DNA of 64,000 nt from Malacoplasma iowae (lineage in GTDB: Bacteria; Bacillota_I; Bacilli_A; Mycoplasmatales; Mycoplasmoidaceae): NCBI RefSeq assembly GCF_900660615.1, contig NZ_LR215023.1, forward strand, positions 930,001 to 994,000. The letters are read 5' to 3'. The notes under the pieces were generated by a model that was given only the letters and a program-made list of their open reading frames with translations, made no database searches and had not been told where the DNA came from. The translations under genes were made by a program, and so were the position numbers. Of this stretch, positions 31,553 to 43,466 are shown one piece after another; position 1 is the first letter of the stretch; each line of letters starts with the position of its first letter.

Positions 31553-34354
31553 CTAATTAAATTTATTAATATTTTCAATTAATTGTTCATCAACTTTATC
31601 ATAACCTTCTTGATTAATTTTTCTATCAATATTTTGTGCAAAATTTCTCACATATTTTTGTCTTATCATAATGACAACAAAATATATTGAACCAACAAGG
31701 TAATGACCAAATCATAAAGAAATTATTGAACCAATAACTATATAAGCAAACATTAATTGTGTAGATGCTGATCCTAAAGCAGCCATGAAAGCACATATCA
31801 GAACAACTGATAAACTTTGTAATAAATAAATATTTTTTAAGTTATTCATGTTGCCTATAATAAATTTCATTATTTCATCATGACCAAAAATTACTTTCTT
31901 ATTAAATCTTGTTTTTGTAACAGATATGAATACAGTATTTGTGATTGTACTAAAAATCGAAACAAATAACATTGAATAAACATAGAATGAATCTATTGGA
32001 ATTCATAATATATAAACAAGAGTTAAGGGTAATAAAAGTCCTAAGACATTAGTTATAAATAAAGGAATAATTGTAAATACACTTAATCTAAATAAGTAGT
32101 ATACAGATAATAATGCCATTGCAATTAAAGCAGAATCCATTGCAGATTTAGCAATAGCAAAATTTAAAGTTGGTGTTGTTGTTGTAACCGAAAGATCTAA
32201 GTTTGTTCCATTTGTACCATTAACAATTCCAGAAATAATAGTTTTTATACTATCATAACTATAGTTTCCAATCGCTGAAGCTGATAGAACACCATTGTTA
32301 TATCATTCAAATTTTCAATTGTTTCCAAGAGCATTTAATATTGAATTAACTTTGTCTTCTGTAACTGTTACATAAATAATTGTACCGTTATTATATGCTG
32401 CAGAATTTTGCACTCCTATTGTAAATGCCAAAACAAATCCAACAATAATAATTAAACACCCAATAACCAATAATGGTATACCGATTATTCTTTTGTTCTT
32501 TTCTAAAAATTTAGTGTATTTGCTATCGTTGTATACATCAATTGAATTATCATATCTTTTTTTACCAAGTATTAAGTAATACTTAAAGTTTCATAAGTTG
32601 TTGAAACCATGAATCACATATAAAGGGAAAATAAATAATAAGTAACTTGATACTAATGTGACCAATGCCACAACAATTAAAGATAGACCAAAATCAATTA
32701 GTTCACTTTGACCAAAGAAAACAAGACACAAACCAAAAACTAATACAACCATATTTACATCAAGAACAGTAAATAATGAACGCTTTATCACTTGTCCAAC
32801 AGAATCAAATACCGATACTTTTTCTTTAGCGTTTTTTCGCATTCTCTCCATAATCACAAAAACTGAAAATAATGATGCAAGAATGGATATTAGTATTCCT
32901 AAAATAGCTGGAATTGAAAAGTTAATGTTTAAAACAACAAATAGACTTGCTGATAAAACAGCCGCTGAAACAACACTCATCGCCCCAAATATTCCAGGCA
33001 CCCTGTACAACACTGAAACAACTATAGCAATAATTAACAAGACAATACCAATTGCTAGCAATGAAGCTTCATAAGCTTTCATTCCTGTTAAGTTATTTGA
33101 TAAATAAGGTTGGTTAATTCATGATTTACCTAAATTTTTAAAATCACCAAGAGTTGATGAAGATGCAGTTCAACTTGTATTTAAAGGAACAAGTGGATTA
33201 GAAAAAGTCATTTTAGTAATTCTTTTTAAGAAGAATTCCTGACTTTGCTCATTTGCATTTTCTAATTGGAAACTAATTCTTGCAACTTGTGGGGTACCAT
33301 CAGATGATGCTCTTGTTGTATCAGAAGATGAATCACCACCACTAGAATTTCCTGATTCATTAATAACTTTAGCTTCAGGAAATCAATTATTATAATTACT
33401 ATAAGTTATTGTTCCAATAATAAATTTATCAACAATTGCTTTTAAATTTGAATTAGCATTATTGTCATTTGTAGATGTATTATTACTTGAAAGATCATAA
33501 TAATACAATAAGTTGTCTTCCCTTATGGGGTCAGTAGCACTTGATGCAGCCTCTGCTCAAGTTCTATATTCTTCAGGCAAAGTTTCTCAATCAAAAATTG
33601 CTTTTTCATCTGGATTAGGTTGTGTTTTCTTTAGATATAAATATTTTGCATAATTTAATTTTTGAATCAAAATATCTTTATCTTGAAAAACAATTCATTT
33701 TAATTCCTTACCAGCTTCAGGTGCAGTTAATTTTTGTGTATTAAAACCTTCTATATTAACTTGTGTATTTAAATTAACTTGAACACCAAAAGAGTTGTTT
33801 TCTTTTCTAGTGTCTAATCTTGCACTGCTAGTAGTTAAATTTTCTTGTCCTAATATTTTAGAATATCTACTTCCGCCATTAAAAGAAGAATTACCATTTT
33901 TATAATCATTTGAAGTAGTCTCATTTGTTCCATTAATTTGGTAAACATCTATTCTTGAAGTTTTAATTGTATCAAGAGATACTCATTCAGGATTTTGTTC
34001 AACTTCTTCATCTCTATATGAAATTAAAGGAACATTTAAAATGTTTGTATAAATAAAACCTTTGCCTTCAGATGTTAATTCATATTCAACATTAGTGTTG
34101 TTTATGTTTTGACTAATTAATCATTCTGAAAAAGCTTTAGCATCATTTTGTAAATTATTTTCTTTTTCTGCTTTTGTTTTCTTATTAAGATCAACTTCAA
34201 AAGACATGAAATAGCTATTTCCAAACAAACCTTTTTGTGAATTGTTGTTGGCAATATTTACACTACCAAAAACCATTGCTACAATTGAAGCAATGAAAAG
34301 AAATACGATTGTAAGTATTTTAAATATTTTAGATTTGTTCTTTTTAAATTGCAT
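31553..34354 (-). CDS. secDF: SecDF fused protein-export membrane protein
   Basis: 933 residues. It uses the ion gradient to pull proteins through SecYEG. Topology: one N-terminal membrane segment (about 11-33), a large outer domain (about 35-425), five segments (SecD part, from about 428), a second segment and short outer loop (from about 640), and five more (SecF part). The outer SecD domain is large and rich in Asn and Ser. Many Trp codons are UGA. It is followed by apt in the same operon. Confidence 0.85.
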
Positions 34355-34438
34355 ATTACTAACTTATTATACATTATAATAATATGTTGTAATAGCAAAC
34401 AAGAGCAAATTAATTATTTATAGAATAAAAGGTTAAAC

Positions 34439-36571
34439 ATGACAGAGAATTTAATAAGAAGATTGAGCTTTCTTACATTGCAGCTTAAGAAACATAATTT
34501 TTCAGAAAAAGAAATTAAGTTGATTAAAAAAGCATATGACTTTGCTTATAGAAAGCATGGTACTCAAACTCGTAAAAGTGGTGAACCTTATATTGTTCAT
34601 CCATTAGAAGTAGCAATTACATTGACTGAGTGAAAAATGGATAAAGACACAATTATTACTGGATTGCTACATGATGTTTTAGAAGATACTGATTGTGAAG
34701 AAAGTGAAATAGAATCAAGATTTGGTTCAAAGGTTCTTGAAATGGTTCTAGCTGTTACAAAAGTTTCAAAACTTTCAGAAGAAAATAGAACAAGAGAAAA
34801 CCTTGAGAACGCAAATAATGAATATCTAATTAAGGTTATGATGTCAGTTACAAAAGATCTAAGACCTATTATGGTAAAAATTGCTGATAGAATGCATAAC
34901 ATGTATACAATATCCCATCTAAAAAAAGAAAAACAAAAAAGAATAGCAACAGAAACATTTAATGTTTATGCAAACATAGCAGGAAGACTTGGTTTATATC
35001 ATCAAAAATCAATATTAACAGATTTATCATTTGCAGTTTTAGAACCAGAAAAATACCAACAAACAAAAGAAACCTTAGATGAACTTGTTGAATCAAATTT
35101 AGAACATCTAGAACAAATTAAAAAAAGTATCAAAGATATCTTGGCCCAAAATAAAATTGAATGTAATGTTACTGAAAGAGTTAAAAGTATTTATTCAACA
35201 TACAAGAAAAACGAAAAAGGTATAGATATAAAAGATATTCATGACATTTTTGCCATGAGAATAATTGGTAATTTTAATGTAATAGATTGTTATAAAATAC
35301 TTGGTTTAATTCATATTAATTTCACTTTTGTTCCAAACACATTTAAAGATTACATTTCATCACCAAAACTGAATTTGTATCAATCAATTCATACAACCAT
35401 TGTTTACAAAAAAATGTTTGCAGAGATTCAAATTAGAAATCTAATGATGGACAATGTTGCAAATTATGGTGTTGCTGCACACTGAATATATAAAGAATCT
35501 GATGGTGTGGAACATTTAATTAATGAAGAACTTTTAAAAGATGTAATTGATCCAAATGAAATTAGATCTCAAAGATTAAAAAATATTTCAAGAATTAAAA
35601 TATTTGATGTTTTATTAAAAAATAATAACAAATGATATGTGGTAACTGAAAATTCTACTGTATTAGATTTAGCATATAAATATAATCCAGAAAAAATTGG
35701 TTATGTCCAAGGGGCAACAAAAGAAAGTGTTAAATTGCCTTTAACATACAATCCAATCAAAAATGATATTTTAACAATTGATTATTCTGAAGAATTACAA
35801 GTAACCCCCGAATGATTAGATTACCTTACAAATGAAGAAGCTAAAAAGAAAGTAAGAGAAGTATTAGAATCTTCAGAAGAGAGCAAAGAATCTAAGCTTA
35901 TAAGCGAAATAAGAAAACATCTTAAAGAATCAATGGAAACCGCTGCTGAAATTAAGAAAAGACTTTCTTATTTAAACTTTACATCTTTAACAGAGTATTT
36001 TGATTTTTATAGAGAACTTAATAAAAACGTCACAGAAGAAACCTTATTTAATTTATTTACTAAAAACAAAAAATGAAAAAGAGCTTACAATACTTTATCT
36101 GATGCAAAAGAAAAAACAAGTCTTGAAGCTTATGGTTTAAAAAATATAGATGCTATCAATTACAAACAAATTAAATTCCCAGATTGTTGTTCAAAAGTAC
36201 CAGGAATGCAAATAGTTGGTTATTTATCTAAAGGGATTTTATACATCCATAAATTTAATTGTGAAAAAATAGAACAAAACGCTAAAAAATATGTTATGGA
36301 ATGAAACACTACTATGTTAGAAGCATTCCCAAAAATGTACTATTGTACCTTAACAATATCTTATAAAACTTCATTCTTAAAAATAAATCAAATCATACAC
36401 TTAATTACTTCTAAGAGTTTAGAGATAACATCTTTCCAAACTATTAAAGCAAGTAATAGCATGAAAATGTCTACATTCAAAATTAAAGTTAATAACTATA
36501 GTGAGATCAAAAAACTTGTAGATGATATCACATTTAAATTTGATAAAGATGTTGAAATAAAAATTAAATAA
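34439..36571 (+). CDS. relA: RSH enzyme: (p)ppGpp synthetase/hydrolase
   Basis: 710 residues. The HD hydrolase domain is complete: His54, His78-Asp79 in LLHDVLEDT, and KIADRMHNM. The synthetase domain follows (TERVKSIYSTYKK, DIHDIFAMRIIG, YQSIHTTI). Then come TGS (about 380-440) and a C-terminal ACT-like region. It should therefore both make and degrade the alarmone. It stands alone, divergent from secDF, with an 84-base gap containing TATAAT-like sites. The start ATG has a weak AAAGG site. Confidence 0.92.
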
Positions 36572-36580
36572 TTAAACAAA

Positions 36581-36612
36581 AAGTCATGACACTTTTGTGT
36601 TGTGATTTTTTT
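36581..36612 (+). terminator. Terminator of the RSH gene
   Basis: A hairpin around TTTT (GTCATGACAC against GTGTTGTGAT) followed by a run of seven T, ten bases after the stop. Confidence 0.6.
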
Positions 36613-36647
36613 AATTATATTTCTTAAAAAGACAATAATAATAAAAA

Positions 36648-36673
36648 ATGACACTGATTAAAATCAGTGTCAT
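36648..36673 (-). terminator. Terminator of rpmE
   Basis: ATGACACTGATT pairs exactly with AATCAGTGTCAT and is followed by TTTTTATTATT on the minus strand. Confidence 0.9.
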
Positions 36674-36681
36674 AAGTATTA

Positions 36682-36966
36682 CTATATATTGCCAAGAGAT
36701 TTAACAATTTTCTTGTTTTGTTTTTTAGGTTCATTTTTCTTTTCAACTTTTTTAGTTGGTTGAGTAACAATTTTTTTACTAAATTGTTCAGCTCTACCTT
36801 TAATTTGTTGACCAGTTGATGTACCTGAATAAAATGGATGACAACTTGAACAAATATCAATAGTTACTTCTTTATCTTTTAAAGTTGATTTAATTTCAAA
36901 TTTACTACTACATGATGCGCATGTAAAAGTTACAAATTGACTTTTAGTGTGAATATCTTTTTTCAT
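36682..36966 (-). CDS. rpmE: 50S ribosomal protein L31
   Basis: 94 residues. Zinc-binding type, with two CxxC pairs (Cys16, Cys19, Cys39, Cys42). A Lys-rich C-terminal tail (TKKVEKKNEPKKQNKK) follows the core of about 65 residues. No strong ribosome binding site is visible, so it may be translated from the rplJ-rplL transcript or from its own weak promoter. Confidence 0.92.
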   Translation of the reverse strand: MKKDIHTKSQFVTFTCASCSSKFEIKSTLKDKEVTIDICSSCHPFYSGTSTGQQIKGRAEQFSKKIVTQPTKKVEKKNEPKKQNKKIVKSLGNI

Positions 36967-36986
36967 TTAAAACTACTAAATAAAAA

Positions 36987-37361
36987 CTATTTGAATTCTA
37001 CAGTTGCACCAGCATCAGTGAATTGTTTTTTCATAGCTTCAGCATCTTCCATTTTTACACCTTCTTTAATTGGACTTGGTGCATTGTCAACTAAAGCTTT
37101 AGCTTCCATTAAACCTAAACCTGTAATTTCTCTCACAACTTTAATAACATTAACTTTGCTAGCTCCAGCGCTTGTTAAAACTACAGTTACTTCACTTGGA
37201 GCAGCGTTTGCAGGACCAGCTGCTGCTGGACCAGCAACTGCAACTGGAGCAGCCGCTGATACACCAAATTCTTTTTCAATTGCTTCAATTAAATCTTTAA
37301 TTTCTAGCATTGTCATTTCTTTAAGTGATTCAATAATATCTTTGCTTGTAATTTTAGCCAT
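36987..37361 (-). CDS. rplL: 50S ribosomal protein L7/L12
   Basis: 124 residues, normal length. N-terminal dimerisation domain ([20 protein letters not shown]), Ala/Gly hinge (about 38-54), and C-terminal factor-binding domain with [18 protein letters not shown]. It forms the stalk that recruits translation factors. AAGGAG lies before the ATG. Second gene of the rplJ-rplL pair. Confidence 0.98.
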   Translation of the reverse strand: MAKITSKDIIESLKEMTMLEIKDLIEAIEKEFGVSAAAPVAVAGPAAAGPANAAPSEVTVVLTSAGASKVNVIKVVREITGLGLMEAKALVDNAPSPIKEGVKMEDAEAMKKQFTDAGATVEFK

Positions 37362-37395
37362 AATAATTCTCCTTGATTCTAAATAAATTTATTAA

Positions 37396-37881
37396 TTAAT
37401 TTTTTGTATCCGCTACAGCTTTTAGAGCGTATAGGAAACCTCTAATTGGTGATGTAAGACATGATAAGAACATGCTATACATTCCTTCACGATTTGGAAG
37501 AGAAGCAACTGCTTTTGTTTTTTCTTCATCCAAAAATTGGTTTTCTAAATAAGATCCTTTAATTTTAATAAAAGTATTTTCTTTAGTTAATTCAAATACT
37601 TCTTTTAAAGGAGCAATTTCATCTTCATATCCAATTGCGATTGCATTAGGCCCAATAAGGTCACCAAAATCTTTAATATTAGATTTAACTAATGCTCTAT
37701 TTAAAATGTTGTTTTTTAAAATTTTAACTTTAGCTTTGTTAGCTAATAATTTTTTTCTTAAAACAGTCATTTCTTCAGCTGTCAGTCCAGAATATTCAAA
37801 AATAATAAATGATTTAGCACTACTAATTTCTTGAGAAACTTCGCTAACTAAATTTTCTTTAATTTTTATTATTTTTCTCAT
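37396..37881 (-). CDS. rplJ: 50S ribosomal protein L10
   Basis: 161 residues from the ATG at 37881, which has AAAGGA at the proper distance; an upstream in-frame start at 37929 would add 16 residues with no site. The N-terminal rRNA-binding domain (IFEYSGLTAEEMTVLRKKL) and the C-terminal helix that holds L7/L12 are recognisable. Preceded by an L10 leader RNA. Confidence 0.97.
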   Translation of the reverse strand: MRKIIKIKENLVSEVSQEISSAKSFIIFEYSGLTAEEMTVLRKKLLANKAKVKILKNNILNRALVKSNIKDFGDLIGPNAIAIGYEDEIAPLKEVFELTKENTFIKIKGSYLENQFLDEEKTKAVASLPNREGMYSMFLSCLTSPIRGFLYALKAVADTKN

Positions 37882-37969
37882 GATTATATCCTTTCCTAAA
37901 CAATGTAATAAACTAAAATATGGTTTCATATCCTTAAAGACATAAAACCATTATTAACAAAAAATATTA

Positions 37970-38042
37970 ATAAAAATAAATTAAATATTGTTATGTTAAT
38001 ATGCCTCGGTAACTTTTTTAAAGTTATAACTCGTTACTGTCT
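37970..38042 (-). ncRNA. Ribosomal protein L10 leader
   Basis: The start of the rplJ transcript holds AAAGACAGTAACGAG followed by AGTTACCGAGG. AGTAAC/GTTAC can pair, and the conserved-looking CCGAGG element is present, resembling the L10 leader that binds the L10-L12 complex to repress its own operon. The boundaries are approximate. Confidence 0.55.
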
Positions 38043-38044
38043 TT

Positions 38045-38050
38045 AGTATA
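38045..38050 (-). promoter_or_regulatory. -10 box of the rplJL operon
   Basis: TATACT on the minus strand a few bases before the L10 leader. Confidence 0.5.
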
Positions 38051-38172
38051 TTACCTAATTATGATAACATAAAAAACAATTTTAATATGAGATATTAAAA
38101 TATTTTTGCTTACTAAATATAAATTGGTATCAATAATAAAACAAAAATATTTTAAATATATAACTAAAACTT

Positions 38173-38178
38173 TATAAT
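38173..38178 (+). promoter_or_regulatory. -10 box of the 38205 gene
   Basis: Perfect TATAAT 27 bases before the start codon. Confidence 0.5.
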
Positions 38179-38204
38179 TTAAAAAGTTTGAATAGGAGAT
38201 ATAT

Positions 38205-38657
38205 ATGAAACTTATTTTAGAACCATTGCAAAATAATAAAGCAGATACTTTGATAAAAAACAACCAAATTCTGCAAATTAATTCATTAGATGACATATAC
38301 CAATTTTGTTCAAAATCGTTTTCTGTTTTTAAAACTTTAAAAGGTTTTGACACATTTTTTAAAGAAAATGTTTTCAACAAAAAAGATTTAGACATAACAA
38401 ATTATTATTTTTTAGACCATTCAAGTTATGTGGGTTTGTTTTTAATTTTTAAAACTGAACAAGATATTTTAAATTATGTTGAAGATACATGTATTGGAAG
38501 AGGAGAAAAACCCGTTGAAACTATAGATGAAGCATTTAAGTATTTAAAAGATGATGAAATAAAAGTCTATAAAATAAAAGAATTTGAAAGTTTAAATCAA
38601 AATGAATGAGAAACATTTTATAAAGAAAGTATTGCATCAATAAAAAAGAAAAATTAA
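38205..38657 (+). CDS. Cytoplasmic protein of unknown function
   Basis: 150 residues, soluble, mixed alpha/beta composition, starting MKLILEPLQNNKADTLIKNN. No signal peptide, membrane segment or recognised motif. Strong ribosome binding site TAGGAGAT. Single gene between the rplJ leader and IS copy 3, convergent with dnaG. Confidence 0.65.
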
Positions 38658-38685
38658 TTCAATATATATTCAAGAATATAAAAAA

Positions 38686-38731
38686 ATATTGTTTTTTGGT
38701 AGTTGAAAAATAACTAACCTCTAAACAATAT
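38686..38731. repeat. Left target duplication of IS copy 3 = bidirectional terminator
   Basis: 46 bases with outer arms ATATTGTTT/AAACAATAT and inner arms GGTAGTT/AACTAACC (one bulge). An exact copy is at 39894-39939. Confidence 0.9.
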
Positions 38732-39893
38732 CCCTAACTGACATGTGAAGTGCAACACTTCAATGTTACATTAAACTCTCGACTTTGAAATATAAGTTGA
38801 GAGTTTTTTTGTTTTAAATATTTTCTTGATACATTTGGTAAGCTGTTTTATAACCAAACATTTTTCTTGGGATGTTGTTTACTTTTCATTCAAGAGTTTT
38901 TATTTTATCTTCACTTACTAAACTGAAGTCAGTTCCTTTTTTATATCATCTTCTAACTATCCCATTTATGTTCTCGTTGGACCCTCTTTGGAATGAAGAA
39001 TAAGGTTGGCAATAATAAACTTTAAAGTTGAATTGTTTTGCAGTTATTCCCATCATTTGAAACTCTAACCCATTATCAACAGTGATGCTTTTTATTGGGA
39101 GTTTTTCATCTCGAATAATGGTATACATTTTAGCCATCATTGATCTAGCGTTCTTCCCTTTTATTTTTCTAATAATTGCCAACCTTGTTTTTCTTTCCAC
39201 TAATGTCAATAAGTGGTAATAACCACTTTGCCTTTTACTAACTATTAGATCAGCTTCTCAATGTCCAAATTCTTTTCTATTGTTTATCTTTTCTGGTCTT
39301 AGACTATAAGGAATGCAGTATTTTCCATCAATTTTAGAAAATATACCTATTTTTCTTCTTTTTCCTTTAACATATTTTCTTCTTAAACAATCTCTTCTTT
39401 GTATCTTTCAAATCTTGCTATTGATTCATCTAAATACTTGCCTAGCACTTGGAACTTTAACTAACGGATAGTTTTCTTTTATTCAAAAAATTGTAGCTTC
39501 TACACCATGAGATTTAGGATTAAATTTTTGAATAAAAAGATCTGTGAAGTTTTTGTACTTCAACATAAAAAACATATGACAATTTGATTTTCTTCTAATG
39601 TATTTTTTGTGAGCAGTTGATGAATAATAAATCCCTGTTGAAGATGTGTTTCTTTTTAATTCTCTTGATATTGTTGATTTGTTTTTATTTAAGATTTTTG
39701 CAATCTTATTCATAGAATATTTTTCTTTATTTCAAAGAAAATAAATTAAGCATCTTTCTTCTTTTGTTAAATGTTTATAAGTTTTCATAAGCACTCCTAA
39801 TATTCATTATCTTTTTATTAGTGAACACTTACAAACAAAACAAATGAAGTGCACACTCTTTTTTGAGTGTTGCACTTCACATGTCAATCGAGC
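38732..39893 (-). mobile_element. IS30-family insertion sequence, copy 3 (1162 bp)
   Basis: Same element and length as the copies at 16304 and 22505, in minus orientation, complete, flanked by exact 46-bp repeats. It sits in the terminator between two convergent genes. Confidence 0.93.
38814..39788 (-). CDS. IS30-family transposase, copy 3
   Basis: 324 residues, as copy 1, with helix-turn-helix and intact Asp180, Asp238 and Glu272. Near 39085 it has the copy 1 form of an Ile codon rather than the copy 2 form. Confidence 0.93.
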
Positions 39894-39939
39894 ATATTGT
39901 TTTTTGGTAGTTGAAAAATAACTAACCTCTAAACAATAT
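39894..39939 (-). repeat. Right target duplication of IS copy 3, at the dnaG end
   Basis: Exact second copy of 38686-38731, starting two bases after the dnaG stop codon, so it should serve as the dnaG terminator. Confidence 0.9.
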
Positions 39940-39941
39940 TT

Positions 39942-41960
39942 TTAATCATTTGGATTTATTTCTTTGTTTATTTTATCTAATTTAATCTCTATTTCTTTAG
40001 ATATTTTTTTTATTTGTTCACTTATGTCATCTTTATTAGATAAAGCAATTTCTTTAAATTTTATACTCTCTATTCCATATAATAAATCTTTCATTAAAGT
40101 TAATCCTCTAATGTTTTCTTTTTGCAATAAAGAATCTTCATTTATATAACCTTCCATTTTTTGAAGGTTATTTATTTCATTAGCTAAAGAACTTGCTACT
40201 TTTTCTTGATAATGATTTATCAATTCAATTAATTGTTCTTTAATAACAGGATTTTCTTCATATAAATTAATTAATTTAATTAAAACCTTATAAGAAACTT
40301 TTATATCATTTTCCATACATAGTCTTAAATAATAAAATAATGATTTAAAAAATCACATATCATTTTTATCAACAAAATAAATGTCACCAATAGTGTCAAA
40401 GTATATTTTGCACAGGTAATTATTATTGCAAATTAATTGAATTAAATCTAATTCCTTTTTTACTAACCGATTTAAATAAAAATTTGGATCTAAAGGTTTT
40501 GATTGTGATATTTTAGGAAAACCATATATATTAATATCATCTATAGAATTAAAAAAATAATTGTTGTTTTTTTGTTTTTTATAATAATTGTTTTGCTTAT
40601 TTTGATAAATTAAATTTTCATTACTCTTTTTATTAATAAGTGTTTTTAAATTTTCTACACTTATTCCTGAAGCATTAGATAGTTTTTGTAAATCAGAATC
40701 AATAAATAATTCATTAAAGCCAATTTCATTAATATTAGCAATTATTTCATTAGCATAAACTTTTTTTTCTTTATCAGTTGTTGTTTCACTAAACTTTTTT
40801 TCTATTTGAAATTCCACAACACTAATGTGGTTTGAAACAATATTTCTTGTTTTTTCTTTACCATTTGCTTTTAGGTATTCATCTATGTCTTTAAAATTTT
40901 TATCATATGGTTTAACAATAAAAATATTTATATTTCAATTTTTAATTTTTTTAACAAATTCCATTGTTGCATTATATCCTGCATTATCATTGTCAAAACA
41001 AAGAATAATACTTTTTATATTAGGGTATTTTTTTATTAAATTAATTTGATGATTAGTAAACGCTGTTCCCATTGAAGCTATTACATTTTCAATATTAATT
41101 TGTCTAAAAGCAAAAACATCCATGTAACCTTCAACAAGAAATATTTCATTAAATTGTGTTTTATCAAAATTATTAAAATTAAACAATAAGTTTTCTTTTT
41201 TAAAAACATCTGTTGTTTTAGTGTTTAGATATTTTATATTGCCACTTTGATTTAAAATTCTTCCACTAAAACCAACAATATTATTGTGTTCATCTTTAAT
41301 TGGAATAATAATTCTATCTCAAAAAAAATCTGAATAAGTCCCATCATCTTTTAGAATGGCCAAACTATTTTCAACAAGTTGATTTGGGGTTCAAATAAAA
41401 TTTTCATCTCTATTTGCGCCAAACATATTATTTTCATTTGTTAATCTACTAAACAAATATTTACTATTATCTTCATTTGGTGCATATCCTATTTCATATT
41501 CTTTAATAAGATCTATTGTTAAATTTCTATCTAACAAATAATTAAGTTGCTTTTCATATTTATCTGCAAGTAATGATTTGTGGTAAATGAAACAAGCTTG
41601 AGAATTTAATTTATAAATTTTTTCTCATTTTTCATTAATATCACTATAATTTTTGAAATAATTATTTAAATTAATATCACTTAAATTAAATGTTGTAGCT
41701 ATTTCTTTAATTGCATTAAAATCACTAATTTTTTTATATTTTGCAACAAAATTAATTGCATTACCTTTTGCATTACAAACAAAACATTTAAATATTTTTT
41801 TAGATTCATTAACAGATAAAGATGGATTGTTATCACCATGAAAGGGACACAAACCTCAGTAGTTATTTCCTTTTTTTTGCAAGTTAATGTAATTTTTTAT
41901 TACATCAACTATACTACACTTGTCAATGATATATCTATAAATTGAAAAGCTATCATTCAT
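39942..41960 (-). CDS. dnaG: DNA primase
   Basis: 672 residues. N-terminal CHC2 zinc finger (Cys38, His41, Cys59, Cys62; CPFHGDNNPSLSV), then the catalytic core, and a TOPRIM domain with LVEGYMDVFA and CFDNDNAG. The C-terminal part (about 430-672) should bind the helicase. GGAG lies near the ATG. Several UGA-Trp codons. rpoD, which commonly follows dnaG, is absent; the next genes are the IS and a convergent ORF. Confidence 0.95.
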
Positions 41961-42035
41961 TTTAAACTCCACTATAAATTATTTTAATGTTTATAAATGT
42001 ATTAACAAAATAAAAATTACACATTAGTGTAATTT

Positions 42036-43412
42036 TTAAAATAAACTTTTTAAATTATCTAAATTGATATCACTTATTTTTATTCTTACTTGTTTCATTG
42101 AATCACGTTCTCTAATTGTTACAGATTTGTCATTTAAGCTATCAAAATCAAAAGTTAAACAATATGGTGTACCAATTGCATCTTGTCTTCTATATCTTTT
42201 TCCAATTGAACCAGATGAATCAAAAGTTGCACTTACATTTTTTGATAATAATTCAAAAAATAAACTATTAGCTTCTTCTGTTAGTTTGTTATTAAGTGGT
42301 AAAACTGCAATTTTATATGGTGCAATTTTTTCATCTAATTTTAATACTACCCTAGTTTCATTTTCAACAATTTCTTCATAATAAGCATCAATAAGAACAG
42401 CATATAATAAACGTTCAACACCAACTGATGGTTCAATAACAGAAGCTATAATCTTTTTTGAATTATCATTTGGGTCAAGATAAGTTAAATCTTTTTTACT
42501 AAATTCTTGATGGTGCGTTAAATCATACACTCCACGATTAGCAAGTCCTCACAATTCAGATTTACCATGAGGAAAATCATAAAAGAAATCAATAGTTTTT
42601 TTAGAATAGTGAGAAAGTTCTTCTTTTGGATAATTAATAATTGAAATATTTTCTTTTTTTATTTTTAATTGATCAAATAAAAAACTTTTTATTTTTTGTT
42701 CAAACATATCAAAAGATTTTTCTTCATCTTTTTCTTCACAAAAAAACTCGATTTCCATTTGTTCAAATTCCCTTGTTCTAAAGATAAAGTTTCCAGGTGT
42801 TATTTCATTTCTAAAAGCCTTACCAATTTGACCAACTCCAAATGGTAATTTAGCACGTTGAGTTCTAGCAATATTTTTAAAATTAATAAAAATACCTTGT
42901 GCTGTTTCAGGTCTTAAAAAAGCTTTGTCTTTAGCATCTTCAACAACACCAATAAAAGTTTCAAACATTAAATTAAATTTTCTAATTTTTGTTCATTCTT
43001 GTTTTTTACAATTTGGACACTTTATATTATGTTTGTTAATTATTTCAATTAACACATCATCAGCTGTTTGCTCATTTATTTTTTCATTACAATTTTCTTC
43101 TATTAATTTATCTGCTCTATATCTAGATTTACAATTTTTACAATCAATTAAAGGGTCACTAAAATTATCAATATGACCACTAGCTTTTCAAACCAATGGA
43201 TTAAGAATAATATTTGTATCTATTAAATGCATATTTGGTACAGATGTAATAAAATAATTAATTCACAAATTCTTTAAATTGTTTTTTAACAAACTACCTA
43301 AAGGGCCCATATCTCAAGCATTTGAAAGTCCACCATATATTTCAGAGTTTTGATAAACAAAACCATATGTCTTTAAATGATTAATAATTTGTTCTTGATT
43401 AACTTTACTCAT
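42036..43412 (-). CDS. glyS: Glycyl-tRNA synthetase (alpha2 type)
   Basis: 458 residues, class II dimeric form. Motif regions: [13 protein letters not shown], zinc-like CKNC...CPNC insert (about 90-130), motif 2 around [23 protein letters not shown], motif 3 [13 protein letters not shown], then the anticodon-binding domain ([21 protein letters not shown]). It charges tRNA-Gly. GAGGA lies before the ATG. Part of the ybeY-to-dnaG run. Confidence 0.97.
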
Positions 43413-43466
43413 AATAATCCTCATTAAACATTAATTATTATAAACTTAATTGTTTTTATAGTTTTT

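Noticed and set aside
36937-37386. 149-codon plus-strand frame over rplL
   Set aside because: Antisense shadow of the Ala-rich rplL gene.
37882-38050. Purine riboswitch
   Set aside because: None of the conserved junction sequences of purine riboswitches are present; position and CCGAGG fit an L10 leader.
16304-39893. IS copies as recombination joints that rearranged the region
   Set aside because: Each copy has its own matching pair of target duplications, which shows three independent simple insertions.
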